Positions 9,514 to 20,184 of a stretch of 64,000 bases of DNA are shown here, piece after piece. Below the pieces are notes generated by a model. That model made no database searches. It worked only from the letters and a program-made list of their open reading frames with translations, and was not told the DNA's origin. Numbering within the stretch: position 1 is the first letter of the stretch; the number at the start of each line of letters is the position of its first letter. The stretch comes from Anomaloglossus baeobatrachus (Eukaryota; Chordata; Amphibia; Anura; Aromobatidae): NCBI RefSeq assembly GCF_048569485.1, contig NC_134360.1:182504796-182568795 (forward strand). Direction: 5' to 3'. A program made the position numbers and the translations under genes.

Positions 9514-11165
9514 CAGTTAGGTCCAGAAATATTTGGACAGTGACACAATTTTCGCGAGTTGGGCTCTGCATGCCACCACATTGGATTTGAAATGAAACCT
9601 CTACAACAGAATTCAAGTGCAGATTGTAACGTTTAATTTGAATGTTTGAACAAAAATATCTGATAGAAATTGTAGGAATTGTACACATTTCTTTACAAAC
9701 ACTCCACATTTTAGGAGGTCAAAAGTAATTGGACAAATAAACCAAACCCAAACAAAATATTTTTATTTTCAATATTTTGTTGCAAATCCTTTGGAGGCAA
9801 TCACTGCCTTAAGTCTGGAACCCATGGACATCACCAAACGCTGGGTTTCCTCCTTCTTAATGCTTTGCCAGGCCTTTACAGCCGCAGCCTTCAGGTCTTG
9901 CTTGTTTGTGGGTCTTTCCGTCTTAAGTCTGGATTTGAGCAAGTGAAATGCATGCTCAATTGGGTTAAGATCTGGTGATTGACTTGGCCATTGCAGAATG
10001 TTCCACTTTTTTGCACTCATGAACTCCTGGGTAGCTTTGGCTGTATGCTTGGGGTCATTGTCCATCTGTACTATCAAGCGCCGTCCGATCAACTTTGCGG
10101 CATTTGGCTGAATCTGGGCTGAAAGTATATCCCGGTACACTTCAGAATTCATCCGGCTACTCTTGTCTGCTGTTATGTCATCAATAAACACAAGTGACCC
10201 AGTGCCATTGAAAGCCATGCATGCCAATGCCATCACGTTGCCTCCACCATGTTTTACAGAGGATGTGGTGTGCCTTGGATCATGTGCCGTTCCCTTTCTT
10301 CTCCAAACTTTTTTCTTCCCATCATTCTGGTACAGGTTGATCTTTGTCTCATCTGTCCATAGAATACTTTTCCAGAACTGAGCTGGCTTCATGAGGTGTT
10401 TTTCAGCAAATTTAACTCTGGCCTGTCTATTTTTGGAATTGATGAATGGTTTGCATCTAGATGTGAACCCTTTGTATTTACTTTCATGGAGTCTTCTCTT
10501 TACTGTTGACTTAGAGACAGATACACCTACTTCACTGAGAGTGTTCTGGACTTCAGTTGATGTTGTGAACGGGTTCTTCTTCACCAAAGAAAGTATGCGG
10601 CGATCATCCACCACTGTTGTCATCCGTGGACGCCCAGGCCTTTTTGAGTTCCCAAGCTCACCAGTCAATTCCTTTTTTCTCAGAATGTACCCGACTGTTG
10701 ATTTTGCTACTCCAAGCATGTCTGCTATCTCTCTGATGGATTTTTTCTTTTTTTTCAGCCTCAGGATGTTCTGCTTCACCTCAATTGAGAGTTCCTTAGA
10801 CCGCATGTTGTCTGGTCACAGCAACAGCTTCCAAATGCAAAACCACACACCTGTAATCAACCCCAGACCTTTTAACTACTTCATTGATTACAGGTTAACG
10901 AGGGAGACGCCTTCAGAGTTAATTGCAGCCCTTAGAGTCCCTTGTCCAATTACTTTTGGTCCCTTGAAAAAGAGGAGGCTATGCATTACAGAGCTATGAT
11001 TCCTAAACCCTTTCTCCGATTTGGATGTGAAAACTCTCATATTGCAGCTGGGAGTGTGCACTTTCAGCCCATATTATATATATAATTGTATTTCTGAACA
11101 TGTTTTTGTAAACAGCTAAAATAACAAAACTTGTGTCACTGTCCAAATATTTCTGGACCTAACTG
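9514..11165 (-). mobile_element. Tc1-like element with intact transposase, nested
   Basis: The terminal inverted repeats begin CAGTTAGGTCCAGAAATATT on both ends, with matches continuing through TTGGACAGTGACACAA. TA flanks the element at 9512-9513 and 11166-11167, the TA duplication expected for Tc1/mariner. The length is 1652 bp, normal for a complete Tc1. It carries one uninterrupted transposase gene on the minus strand. A deleted sister copy is at 48796-49990. Confidence 0.93.
9769..10806 (-). CDS. Tc1-like DD34E transposase, 345 aa, uninterrupted
   Basis: This frame would encode the cut-and-paste transposase that binds the element's inverted repeats and inserts at TA. Residues 5-45 look like a first helix-turn-helix (IREIADMLGVAKSTVGYIL), 55-61 is a KRPGRPR hook/nuclear-signal-like linker, and about 70-115 is a second DNA-binding region. 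The catalytic triad is visible: D152 in WTDETK, D249 in QMDNDPKH and E284 in SPDLNPIEH, with exactly 34 residues between the last two. Length matches the roughly 340 aa of the family. The ATG is the natural start because it opens MRSKELS, which the sister copy at 49155 shares. One oddity: residue 194 is L (MALACM), where the sister reads W (MAWACM) and other Tc1 families have MVWGC. This could impair activity. Whether it is expressed is unknown. Confidence 0.92.
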   Translation of the reverse strand: MRSKELSIEVKQNILRLKKKKKSIREIADMLGVAKSTVGYILRKKELTGELGNSKRPGRPRMTTVVDDRRILSLVKKNPFTTSTEVQNTLSEVGVSVSKSTVKRRLHESKYKGFTSRCKPFINSKNRQARVKFAEKHLMKPAQFWKSILWTDETKINLYQNDGKKKVWRRKGTAHDPRHTTSSVKHGGGNVMALACMAFNGTGSLVFIDDITADKSSRMNSEVYRDILSAQIQPNAAKLIGRRLIVQMDNDPKHTAKATQEFMSAKKWNILQWPSQSPDLNPIEHAFHLLKSRLKTERPTNKQDLKAAAVKAWQSIKKEETQRLVMSMGSRLKAVIASKGFATKY

Positions 11166-11169
11166 TAGC

Positions 11170-11855
11170 TGCTAGGAAACCACTGCTAAGGACAGGCAAC
11201 AAGCAGAAGAGACTTGTTTGGGCTAAAGAACACAAGGAATGGACATTAGACCAGTGGAAATCTGTGCTTTGGTCTGATGAGTCCAAATTTGAGATCTTTG
11301 GATCCAACCACCGTGTCTTTGTAGAAAAGGTGAACGCATGGACTCTACATGGCTGGTTCCCACTGTGAAGCATGGAGGAGGAGGTGTGATGGTGTGGGGG
11401 GGTGCTTTGCTGGTGATACTGTTGGGGATTTATTGAAAATTGAAGGCATACTGAACCAGCATGGCTACCACAGCATCTTGCAGCAGTGTGCTATTCCATC
11501 CGGTTTGCGTTTAGTTGGACCATCATTTATTTTTCAACAGGACAATGACCCCAAACACACCTCCAGGCCGTGTAAGAGCTATTTGTCTAACAAGGAAAGT
11601 GATGGGATGCTACGCCAAATGACCTGGTCTCCACAGTCACCAGAACTGAACCCAATCGAGATGGTTTGGGGTGAGCTGGACCGCAGAGTGAAGGCAAAAG
11701 GGCCAACAAGTGCTAAGCATCTCTGGGAACTTCTTCAAGACTGTTGGAAGACCATTTCCGGTGACTACCTCTTGAAGCTCATCAAGAGAATTCCAAGAGT
11801 GTCCAAAGTAGTAATCAAAGCAAAAGGTGGATACTTTGAAGAACCTAGAATATAA
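11170..11855 (+). pseudogene. Tc1-like transposase, N-terminally deleted
   Basis: The reading starts in the LLGNHC-like region and passes LVWAKEHKEWTLDQWKSVLWSDESKFEIFG (first D) in one frame up to about 11320, then shifts. The open part 11349-11855 reads VGPSFIFQQDNDPKHTS (second D) and SPELNPIEMVWGELDRR (E), ending EEPRI. The normal two helix-turn-helix domains are absent because the preceding DNA goes almost straight from the inverted repeat to this region. The copy cannot bind its own ends and would depend on another source. The same truncated arrangement occurs at 33832-34565. Confidence 0.85.
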
Positions 11856-12029
11856 GACATATTATCAGTTGTTTCACACTTTTTTAAGTATTTCATTCCA
11901 CATGTTTTAATTCATAGTTTTGATGCCTTCAATGTGAATCTACATTTTTCAGAGTCCTGAAAATAAAGAAAACTCTTTGAATGAGAAGGTGTGTCCATAC
12001 TTTTGGTCTGTACTGTATATATATATATA

Positions 12030-13096
12030 TCTAATATATATAGCTCAGTGTATGTGTGCATGTATGTCCGCTAAAGGAATCCGCACCGTCGCATTTACAA
12101 TCATTAAATTTTGCACAGACACTCCATGTGACTCGGGGAATGTCATAGACTATGTTTGGACGGGAAAATTTAACCCCGCACTTTACAGTTACTCTCCAAA
12201 AATCCTGCCTCCATTAAAGTCAATGGAGCTGCGAGCTATTAGGTTATTAATAGGAGCTGTGAGTGGTTGCTATAGGAACAAAATAAATTGTTAGTATAAG
12301 AAGCTTATGTGTGAGGTAATATGATGCCAGTGGGGAGACGGATAGAGACAGAAAGAGACAGAGAGAGTGAGACAGACAGTCAAAGAGACAGACAGAGGCA
12401 GACAGACAGGGAAAGAGACAGCCAGACAGGGAAAGACACAGGCAGACAGGGAAAGAGACAGACAGAGAGACAGAAAGAGACAGAGACAAGGAAAGAGACA
12501 GACAAGGAAAGAGACAAGGAAAGAGACAGACGGGGAAAGAGACAGACGAGGAAAGAGACAGATGGGGAATGAGACAGACAGGGAATGAGACAGACAGGGA
12601 ACGAGAGAGACCTGGAGCGAGACAGACCTGGAACGAGACAGACGGGGAAAGAAACAGATGGGGAAAGAGACAGGCGGGGAATGAGACAGAGACAGACGGG
12701 AAATGAGACAGACTGGGAATGAGACAGACGGGAAACGAGACTGACGGGGAACGAGATAGACGGGGAATGAGACATATGGGGAAGAGACAGACCTGGAGCG
12801 GGACAGACCTGGAACGAGACAGACCTGGAACGAGACAGACGGGGAAAGAGACTGACAGCCAGAGAGAGCCAGACAGAGACAGACGAACAAAGAGATAGAG
12901 AGAGACAGACAGACACATAGATAGAGACAGACGGACACAGAGATAGAGAGAGAGAAAGTGAGACTGATACAGACAGAGACAGACACACAGAGACAGACCG
13001 AAACTCGAAGAGACACAGACACGCAGAGACAGACAGAACTCGACGAGAGACAGAGAGACAGTTACTATCCCGCGCAATGCCTGGGTACTACAGCTA

Positions 13097-13097
<1 letters not shown>
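12030..13097 (+). mobile_element. Non-autonomous Helitron
   Basis: It starts TCTAATATATATAGCTCAG after an A and ends GCTAG. Just before the end lies a short GC-rich hairpin (CCCGCGCAATGCCTGGGT) about 11 bases from the CTAG. These are the Helitron hallmarks (5' TC, 3' hairpin, CTRR, no target duplication). The host site is an AT microsatellite, fitting the A/T insertion preference. There is no Rep or helicase coding sequence, and most of the interior (12340-13060) is a tandem repeat. The assignment rests on termini only. Confidence 0.72.
12340..13060. repeat. GACAGA-rich minisatellite inside the Helitron
   Basis: Irregular 12-22 bp units such as GGGAAAGAGACAGAC and GGAACGAGACAGAC. The long Ser/Leu-rich or Arg/Glu/Thr-rich frames on both strands (up to 311 aa) are by-products of the repeat and are not called as genes. 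Confidence 0.85.
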
Positions 13098-13185
<88 letters not shown>

Positions 13186-13189
13186 TACA

Positions 13190-13234
<45 letters not shown>

Positions 13235-13252
13235 TATATATATATATATAAA
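13098..13252. repeat. TA/CA microsatellite
   Basis: Long (TA)n tracts with a central (AC)n run near 13155-13180. This is the right flank of the Helitron; a similar TA tract (12016-12029) is its left flank. Confidence 0.95.
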
Positions 13253-14129
13253 AATGTACCACACTCCCAGATACTGGCTGATCTGTTTCAAGTCGCTCAG
13301 AATGTTTTCATAAAAAAAGTTTAACCACTTGGTGACACAGCCAATTTTGATCTTGATAACCAGACCAAATTTTAGAAATCTGACCAATGTTCCTTTATTT
13401 AGTAATAACTCTGGAATGCTTTAATGAATCCCAGTTGTGAAAGATTTTTGTGGCACAGTGTACTTTATGTTAGTAGTAAATTTAGGTTGATATTTTATGT
13501 GTTTATTAGTGAAAATATCAGAATTTTGACATTTTCAAATTTTACATTTTTATATCTTTAACCCCTTAAGGACGAAGCCAGTTTTGTACTTAATGACCAG
13601 GCCATTTTTTGCAATTCTGACCAGTGTCACTTTATGAGGTCATAACTCTGGAACGCTTCAACGGATCCCGGTGATTCTGACATTGTTTTTTCGTGACATA
13701 TTGTACTTCATGATAGTTATAAATTTAGAATGATATTTTTTGCTTTTATTTGTGAAAAAATCGGAAATTTGATGAAAATTTTGAAAATTTTGCAATTTTC
13801 AAACTTTTAATTTTTATGCCCTTAACCCAGAGAGTTATGTCACACAAAACAGTTAATAAATAACATTTCCCACATGTCTACTTTACATTAGCGCAATTTC
13901 TGAAACAAAATGTTTTGGGGTTAGGAAGTTAGAAGGGGTCAAAGTTCATCAGCAAATTCCCATTTTTTCAACAAAATTCACAAAACCATTTTTTTAGGGA
14001 CCACATCACATTTGAAGTGACTTTGAGAGGCCTAAGTGACAGAAAATACCTAAAAGTGACACCATTCTCAAAACAGCACGCCTCAAAGTACTCAAAACCA
14101 CATCCAAGAAGTTTATTAACCCTTCAGGT

Positions 14130-15715
14130 GCTTCACAGGAACTAAAGCAAAGTGGAATGAAAAAAAGCAAAAAATAAAATTTTACCTAAAATGTTGCTCT
14201 ACCCCAAATTTATTCACTTTTAGAAGAAATAACACAACAAAATGAACCCCAAAACTTGTTACCCACTTTCTTATGAACGCGCCAATACCCCACATGTGGT
14301 CAGAAACCTTTGTTTGGACAAATGGGAGGGCTCGGAACAGAAGGAGCAATATTTGAATTTTGGAAAGCAAATTTGGCTGAAATAGATTGCGGGCACCATG
14401 TTGCATTTACAGGTCCGCCAAGGTACCTAAACAGCAGAAACCCCTTACAAGTGACACCATTTTGGAAACTAGACCCCTTAAGGCTTCTATCTAGGGGTAT
14501 AGTGAGCATTTTGGATCCACAGGTACTTCACAGATTTTGATAACGTTACGTTGTCACATTGAAAATTTTCATTTTTTTCTCAAAAATGTTGCTTTAGCAT
14601 CAATTTTTTCACTTTTTCAAGAGGTAATTCCAAAAATGTGACCCCAATGTTTGTTACCCACTTTTTTATGAGCGCGGTGATACCTCACTTGTGGTCTGAA
14701 ACCTTTGTTTGGAGAAATGGGAGGGCTTGGAACGGAAGGAGCAATATTTGAATTTTGGAAAGGAAATTTGGCTGAAAAAGATTGCGGGCACCATGTCGCA
14801 TTTGGAGGACCCCTAAGGTACGTAAACAGCAAAAAAACACCACAAGTGACCCCATATTGGAAACTAGGCCCCTCAAGGAATTTATCTTGATGTTTGGTGA
14901 GTACCCTGAACCCCCAGGTGCTTTACAGAAGTTTATAACGTTGAGCCATGAAAATAAAAAAATAAAATTTTACCACAAAATTGTTACTTCAACCAGGTAG
15001 CTTTTTTTTTCACAAGGGTAACAGGAAAAAAATCACCATGAAATGTATTGCGCAATTTCTCCTGAGTTTGTTGATATCTTGTATGTGGTGGAAATCAACT
15101 GTTTGGGCACACTACAGGGCTCAGAAGAGAAGGAGTGCAATTTCACTGCAAAATTGGCTGGAATCAATAGCGGACGCCATGTTGCATTAGGAGAACCCCT
15201 GAGGTGCCTAAGCAGTGGAGGTCCCCCACAAGTGACCCCATTCTGGAAATAAGACCCCTCAAGGCTTTAATCTAGGTGTATATTGAGCATTTTGAATCCA
15301 CGAATACTTCACAGAATTTGATAAGCTTAGGTTGCCATATTGAAATTTTCATTTTTTTCACAAAAATGTTGATTTAGCGACACATTTTTCACTTTTTCAA
15401 GAGGCAACAACAAAACGTGTACCCCACAGGTTGTTATCTAATTTCTTGTGAGCGCAGGGATACCACACATGTGGCCAAAAACCTTTGTTTGGATAAATGG
15501 GAGGGCTTGGAATGGAAGGAGCACCATTTGAATTTTGGAAAAGTTGAAGTAAATTGCGCGCACCATGTCACATTAGCAGGGCCCCTTGGGCACCTATACA
15601 TCAGAAACCCCCCACAAGTGACCTCATTTTGGAAACTGGACCCCTCAAGGATTTTATTCAGGAGTATAGTAAACATTTTGAATCCACAGGTACTTCACAA
15701 AACTGTTGCTGTATC
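14130..15715. repeat. Four tandem units of about 390 bp
   Basis: The anchor AAACCTTTGTTTGGA followed by AATGGGAGGGCT occurs near 14306, 14699 and 15479, with a degenerate third unit near 15080. Spacings are close to 390 bp. Each unit also carries GCACCATGT[TC]GCATT and CCACAAGTGAC. Short frames in the units repeat each other and are not genes. Confidence 0.85.
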
Positions 15716-15732
15716 AAAAAATTTCTCACTGT

Positions 15733-16010
15733 TAAGGGGGCTTTACACGCTGCGACATCGCTAATGCGGAGTCGTTAGGGTCACGGAATTGGTGACGCAC
15801 ATCCGGCCGCATTAGCGATGTTGCTGCGTGTGACACCGATGAGCGATTTTGCATCGTTGCAAAAACGTGCAAAATCGCTCATCGGTGACATGGGGGTCCA
15901 TTCTCGATTATCGTTACTGCAGCAGTAACGATGTAGTTCGTCGCTCCTGCGGCAGCACACATCGCTATGTGTGACGCCGCAGGAACGAGGAAGCTCCCCT
16001 TACCTGCCTT
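15733..16010. mobile_element. MITE, GCTTTACACGCTGCG family, right end missing
   Basis: The left end AGGGGGCTTTACACGCTGCG and GACATCGCTAATGCGG match the copies at 26223 and 37985. The copy stops near CCCCTTACCTGCC, where complete copies continue toward the other terminus. It is a truncated insertion inside the larger TTAA element. Confidence 0.7.
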
Positions 16011-17025
16011 TCATGTGACACTAAAGGATGCCTAGCCTTGTATTTAGCCCAAAAAAAAAAAAAGAATTAAAATAAATGACGTGGGGTCCCCCCTATTTTT
16101 GATAGCTAGCTAGGGTAAAGCAGACAGCTGTAGCCTGCAAACCACAGCTGACAGCTTCATCTTGTCTGGTGATCAATTTGGAGGGCTCCCCAAGCTGTTT
16201 TTTTTTTTTAATTATTTATAAATAAATAATTAAAAAAAAAAAACAAACGTGGGGTCCCCCCAAATTAGATCACCAGCCAAGGTGAAGCTGACAGCTGGGG
16301 TCTGGTATTCTCAGGATGGGAAGAGCCACGGTTATTGGACTCTTCCCAGCCTAAAAATAGCAGGCCGCAGCCGCCCCAGAAGTGGCGCATCCATTAGATG
16401 CGCCAATTCTGGCGCTTCGCCCCAGCTCATCCCGCGCCCTGGTGCGTTGGCTAACGGGGTAATGAATGGGGTTGATACCAGGTGTGTAATGTCACCTGGC
16501 ATCAAGCCCAGCAATTAGTTATGTCACGGCGTCTATCAGATACCCGACATAACTAATTGACAGTAATAAAAAAAAAATTGACAACAAAAAAAAATTTATT
16601 TGAAAAAACACTCCCCAAAACATTCCCTGATTGACCAATTTATTGAAAAGAAAAAAAAAAAATCCACAATAATCCATTTGGATGTCCCACGTCGCCTCTG
16701 GACCTTCTAGGATATGGGGGACACGTTCAGGGAACGTATCCCCCATTTTCTAGGAGGGCAGACCCTCCATTTGAGGAGAGTGGGTGCAAAGAATCTGCAC
16801 CCACCCTCCCTGGGTCACAGCTGCAGACTCAGTGCAGCAGCAGCTCCAGCCAGCGTCCTGAACACAGGAAGCTGTCAACTGCTCTGCACATGTGACCGGA
16901 GTCTGCAGAGAAGGAGCCGGAGGAGGGGGCCGCGGGGGATCAGCGCTCCGGTATGTATGACACCGGGGGACACCGGGGAACACCAGGGGGGGGGTAGGGG
17001 GGGACCCGGCGGGGCCTAGGGAGCA

Positions 17026-17065
17026 GGTTTCTGTCGTATGTGTTATGGCACATACGACAGAAACC
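17026..17065. repeat. Perfect hairpin, 17-bp arms
   Basis: GGTTTCTGTCGTATGTG, a 6-base loop, then CACATACGACAGAAACC. It lies near the right end of the TTAA element. Confidence 0.9.
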
Positions 17066-17201
17066 ATAGGAACAGTGTGAATGTGGCCGGCGCGCTGCTG
17101 TGATCGCCGGTGCGCGCGGCCATCTTGGATTTTCGGGAGGGGGTTGGGGGTCGGGGGGGGCACTTTGGGGACACCGGGGGACCGGAGGGAACCGGGAAAA
17201 A

Positions 17202-17251
17202 GATTTATCTCCCATCTGGCATGTTTGATCATGCCAGATGGGAGATAAATC
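17202..17251. repeat. Near-perfect palindrome, about 22-bp arms
   Basis: GATTTATCTCCCATCTGGCA, a short centre, then TGCCAGATGGGAGATAAATC. Subterminal in the same TTAA element. Confidence 0.92.
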
Positions 17252-17600
17252 ATTTTTTACCGGCGCGGTCATTTACTATAACTTGATGATCGGTATACGG
17301 TGTATACCGGTCATCAGGTGAGCGGGGACCGGAAAAACCGGCCCGAATCATGATCTCCAGGGTCTCAGCTACCCCCGGCAGCTGAGACCCCGGAAATTTT
17401 CTGACTCTGGGGGGCGCTAGACCCTTTTTTCCGACCGCCGTTAAAAAGCGTCGGATCGGAAAAAGTACCCTTATTTACCGCCGTTAAAAGGCGTATCGGC
17501 GGTCGTAAAGGGGTTAAACCAGACATGTTGTACAAAATAATTAATAAATAACATTTTACAAATGTCTATTTTACATTGGCATAATTTTTGAAGTGTAATT

Positions 17601-17697
17601 ACTGTAGCAACCAAGGGTTTTGCATTTTTTTTTGAAAGTGTAATTACTTCTGTCTGGTTGTTGTGATGCCATTTTCCTGGTGATGAGTTAAAAGTTC
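17601..17697. mobile_element. Mariner/Tc1 terminal fragment
   Basis: CTGTAGCAACCAAGGGTTTTGCATTT onward, with ATTACTTCTGTCTG and GTGATGCCATTTTCCTG, matches the reverse complement of 21510-21589, the right end of the mariner/Tc1 fossil described below. Only one end is present here. Confidence 0.6.
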
Positions 17698-17727
17698 ATG
17701 AATGTCATGTTGACAAATATACCATGC

Positions 17728-17756
17728 CTGATGAAGAGACCTAAGTAGTCTCGAAA
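17728..17756 (+). ncRNA. Hammerhead-ribozyme-like core, probably a relic
   Basis: CTGATGA, then a stem (GAGAC, 7-base loop, GTCTC), then GAAA. This is the conserved order of a hammerhead ribozyme core with a perfect 5-bp stem II. I could not find convincing stems I and III, so activity is doubtful. Such motifs are known in Penelope-like elements and retrozymes; similar motifs are at 23603, 25749 and, degraded, 39235 and 53073. Confidence 0.4.
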
Positions 17757-18611
17757 GCTTGCTATTATTACCATCTTTTCAGTTAGCCATTAAAAGGTAT
17801 CAACCACTGAGGACTCTCAGTTCTTTTAAACAATTTTTTATGATGACATATAGTGACATATAGGGATACTGGGTAACTGGGGCTCCTAAGCTGTCCCTCA
17901 AGCTAGGTGGCCCTATGTGATCCCAATTCTCAGGGATTCTCCTGATGGTGGGGATGCCTGAGTCTCCTTTCTGGCCCTATTCATGACTGGTCCTGATCGG
18001 TTTCCCCTCCCCCTCCCCCAGGAAGGGACGGGGCGGAAGTGTAATGAAAGTTACAGATATAGACACACAAGAGAAAATACAAAACTCTGTCACATAGTGC
18101 ACACACATACATAAAGACAATAAGAGATTTAGGAGGAAACACAAGTGAAGAAAGGAAGCTACAAAACAACAGGGGTAAACATCCACAACTGCAACAAGCA
18201 AATAACACAATTTTCCCCAGAGAATGTGGGACACCTCACCTTGGAGACCAAAATAGAAATTATAGCTGACATTGGTAGAAGATTTCATCCAGCTTAAATA
18301 GGAGGGGAGCAGATGTGATAGGCCTCCCCACCACAGGTGATCAAAGGAACCTAACAAGCAGACTAGCACAGATTAACTCCTGCTAGCCTGCCTATTAATC
18401 AGCACACAGCAGGTTGACACCCGAGTCTACCTGTGTTGATCCCAGATACCAGAGTGTCAGAATCTGCAATGTGAACAAAGCCGCACGCCACTATGACAGT
18501 CGTCGGCAAAGTTTGTGCAAAACTTCGTGTGACAATGAAGTTGTCATAATGTAAGACCTTAACTTTAACCAAAATGCTTTTGAATATAGGTTTGGTCATT
18601 TAATTAAAGAA
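17757..18611. other. Unassigned sequence
   Basis: No element was assigned. A 130-codon minus-strand frame (17977-18369) is hydrophobic and Cys/Leu-rich, without a recognised domain. I treat it as chance. GTTGACACCCGAGTCTACC near 18412 resembles LTR-type sequence but has no partner here. Confidence 0.4.
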
Positions 18612-18689
18612 GACTGACTGACAAAAGTTTTGCATATACTACTTATTGATCACAACATAGAGAATAATTCATTGTTTAAAATACTATAA

Positions 18690-19333
18690 CTTAGTATTTT
18701 GTAGCATAACGTCTTGCTTTATTTATTGCAGCACACTGACTGGGCATTAAAGCCACTAGGGCATTCAAGACATCTTGAGGGATCTTGCTCCATTCCATTT
18801 GCAAATCTGCAAACAATTCATCTTTATTGCTATGGTTATAGGCCCCAACTCATCACCCTAACTCATCCCAAAGGTGCTCTATAGGGTGTAAATCAGGTGA
18901 TTGGCTCTGCCATTGTAAGAGGTGAACATTTTTTTCTGCTAACTAATTTTTTACTAAATTGGATGTGTTCTTAGGATCATCATCTTGCTGGAATTTCCAG
19001 CCCCGGCCTACTTTGGCTTCCCCATGTGAAAGCATTATATTCTCCAGTATATCCTTGTACATGGTAACATTCATATTTCCTTCCATTTTATGCCAATGGC
19101 AGATGCAGAAAAGCAGCCCCAAACCATGACATTGCCACCACCATGTTTCACTGTAGGTGTTTGGTACCTTACATCATTACATTTTCAAATTGGGCAGTAC
19201 ATAAAATGCTTTCCATCACTACAAAACAGATTGAACTTAGATTCATCAAACCCCAACACCTTACACCAATCTGTCTTTTTCTATTGGCTGGGTTCTTTGG
19301 CAACTCAAGTGAGACTTTCTGGATCTTTGCAAA
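18690..19333 (-). pseudogene. Tc1-like transposase, catalytic region, decayed
   Basis: Reading the minus strand in pieces gives ETWWWQCHGLGLLF, then GRGWKFQQDDDPKN (second aspartate) and LLQWQSQSPDLHPIEHLWDEL (glutamate). The order is that of a DD34E transposase C-terminal half. Several frame changes and stops interrupt it. Remnants of the N-terminal part lie beyond the hAT insertion at 20974-21180. Confidence 0.72.
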
Positions 19334-19740
19334 GATGGAAGCAGGGGTGGGATTCAGCCGGTTCTGTCCGGTTCTGGAGAACCGGTTGTTAAAATAGCAG
19401 CCGGTTCCCAGAACCGGCAAGAAACAGCTCCAGTGATCCGGTTCCCTGTATTCATTTGTTTTAGTGTCTCTTTTAGACACTAGCACAAATGAATCTCCGT
19501 ACCTCCGCGCCGCACATTCGGGTTCAGTGAAGCCTGTCGGCTCCCTGACCCGACGTGCAGCGACGCGCTGACACTACAGAGGTCACGGCAGTGAGAGGAG
19601 GGAGCTCCTCCTCGTGCCGTCTGTCAGCGTCACTGTGACTGCAGAGAGCCGCGGAGGACGGAAGACAGAGAAGCAGCCGCCGGTGCTTGGAGCAAGGTAA
19701 GCGCTCATAGAGCCGAAGATGCAGGGAGAGGGGCTGCATA

Positions 19741-20125
19741 AAGATGGCAGCTATATGGGGAAAGGAGGCTACAAAAGATGGCAGCTATATGGGGAAAGGA
19801 GGCCACAAAAGATGGCAGCTATATGGGGAAAGGAGGCCACAAAAGATGGCAGCTAAATTGGGAAAGGAGGCCACAAAAGATGGCAGCTATATGGGGAAAG
19901 GAGGCTACAAAAGATGGCAGCTATATGGGGAAAGGAGGCCACAAAAGATGGCAGCTATATGGGGAAAGGAGGCCACAAAAGATGGCAGCTATATGGGGAA
20001 AGGAGGCTACAAAAGATGGCAGCTATATGGGGAAAGGAGGCCACAAAAGATGGCAGCTATATGGGGAAAGGAGGCCACAAAAGATGGCAGCTAAATTGGA
20101 AAAGGAGGCCACAAAAGATGGCAGC
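19741..20125. repeat. 34-bp minisatellite in the hAT element
   Basis: The unit is AAAGATGGCAGCTATATGGGGAAAGGAGGC plus CACA or TACA, repeated about 11 times with very few differences. Two units carry AAATTGG instead of ATATGGG. The 116- and 182-residue frames here simply restate the unit. Confidence 0.95.
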
Positions 20126-20184
20126 TTTATGGGGAGAGGGGCCGCAAAAGTAGGGAGCTTTATGGGGAGAGGAGGCTGCATAGA

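Larger units (their letters stand above)
9426..12015 (+). mobile_element. Tc1-like element (GTACAGACC family), interrupted
   Basis: The ends are GTACAGACCAAAGGTTTGG at the left and the inverse CCATACTTTTGGTCTGTAC at the right, next to AT-rich DNA. A second Tc1 (9514-11165) is inserted in it. The left piece (to 9511) and the right piece (from 11168) line up with the sister copy at 33672-35200: CCTTCATGGTAAAATA is followed directly by GCTGCTAGGAAACC. Both copies lack the transposase N-terminus, so this is a shared deletion derivative. Confidence 0.85.
13562..17513. mobile_element. Non-autonomous TTAA element (piggyBac-like or Kolobok-like), about 3.95 kb
   Basis: The left end is CCCCTTAAGGACGAAGCC and the right end is the inverse, GGCGGTCGTAAAGGGG. 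TTAA lies on both sides (13558-13561, 17514-17517), and the interrupted older copy proves that TTAA is the duplicated target. No transposase frame is present. The inside consists of four tandem units of about 390 bp, a truncated MITE, a repeated GTGGGGTCCCCC block (16082, 16250) and two strong palindromes near the right end. TTAA plus CCC termini suggest piggyBac; Kolobok is the alternative. Confidence 0.8.
13325..17600. mobile_element. Older TTAA/CCCC-type transposon copy, split by its own family
   Basis: 13325-13557 begins after TTAA with CCACTTGGTGACACAG and follows the same course as the inner element's left end (AACTCTGGAA, GTACTT, TTTTATATC). It then jumps at TTAA. The continuation ACAAAATAATTAATAAATAACAT at 17530 matches the inner element's own internal sequence at 13846-13868. 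The two outer pieces are therefore one copy interrupted at TTAA by a younger relative. Confidence 0.8.

Noticed and set aside
12247-13182. Ser/Leu-rich frames up to 311 codons and Arg/Glu-rich reverse frames.
   Set aside because: By-products of the GACAGA minisatellite in the Helitron and the neighbouring TA/CA microsatellite.
17977-18369. 130-codon hydrophobic minus-strand frame.
   Set aside because: No domain or homologue recognised, no promoter or splice context; composition fits chance in pyrimidine-rich DNA.
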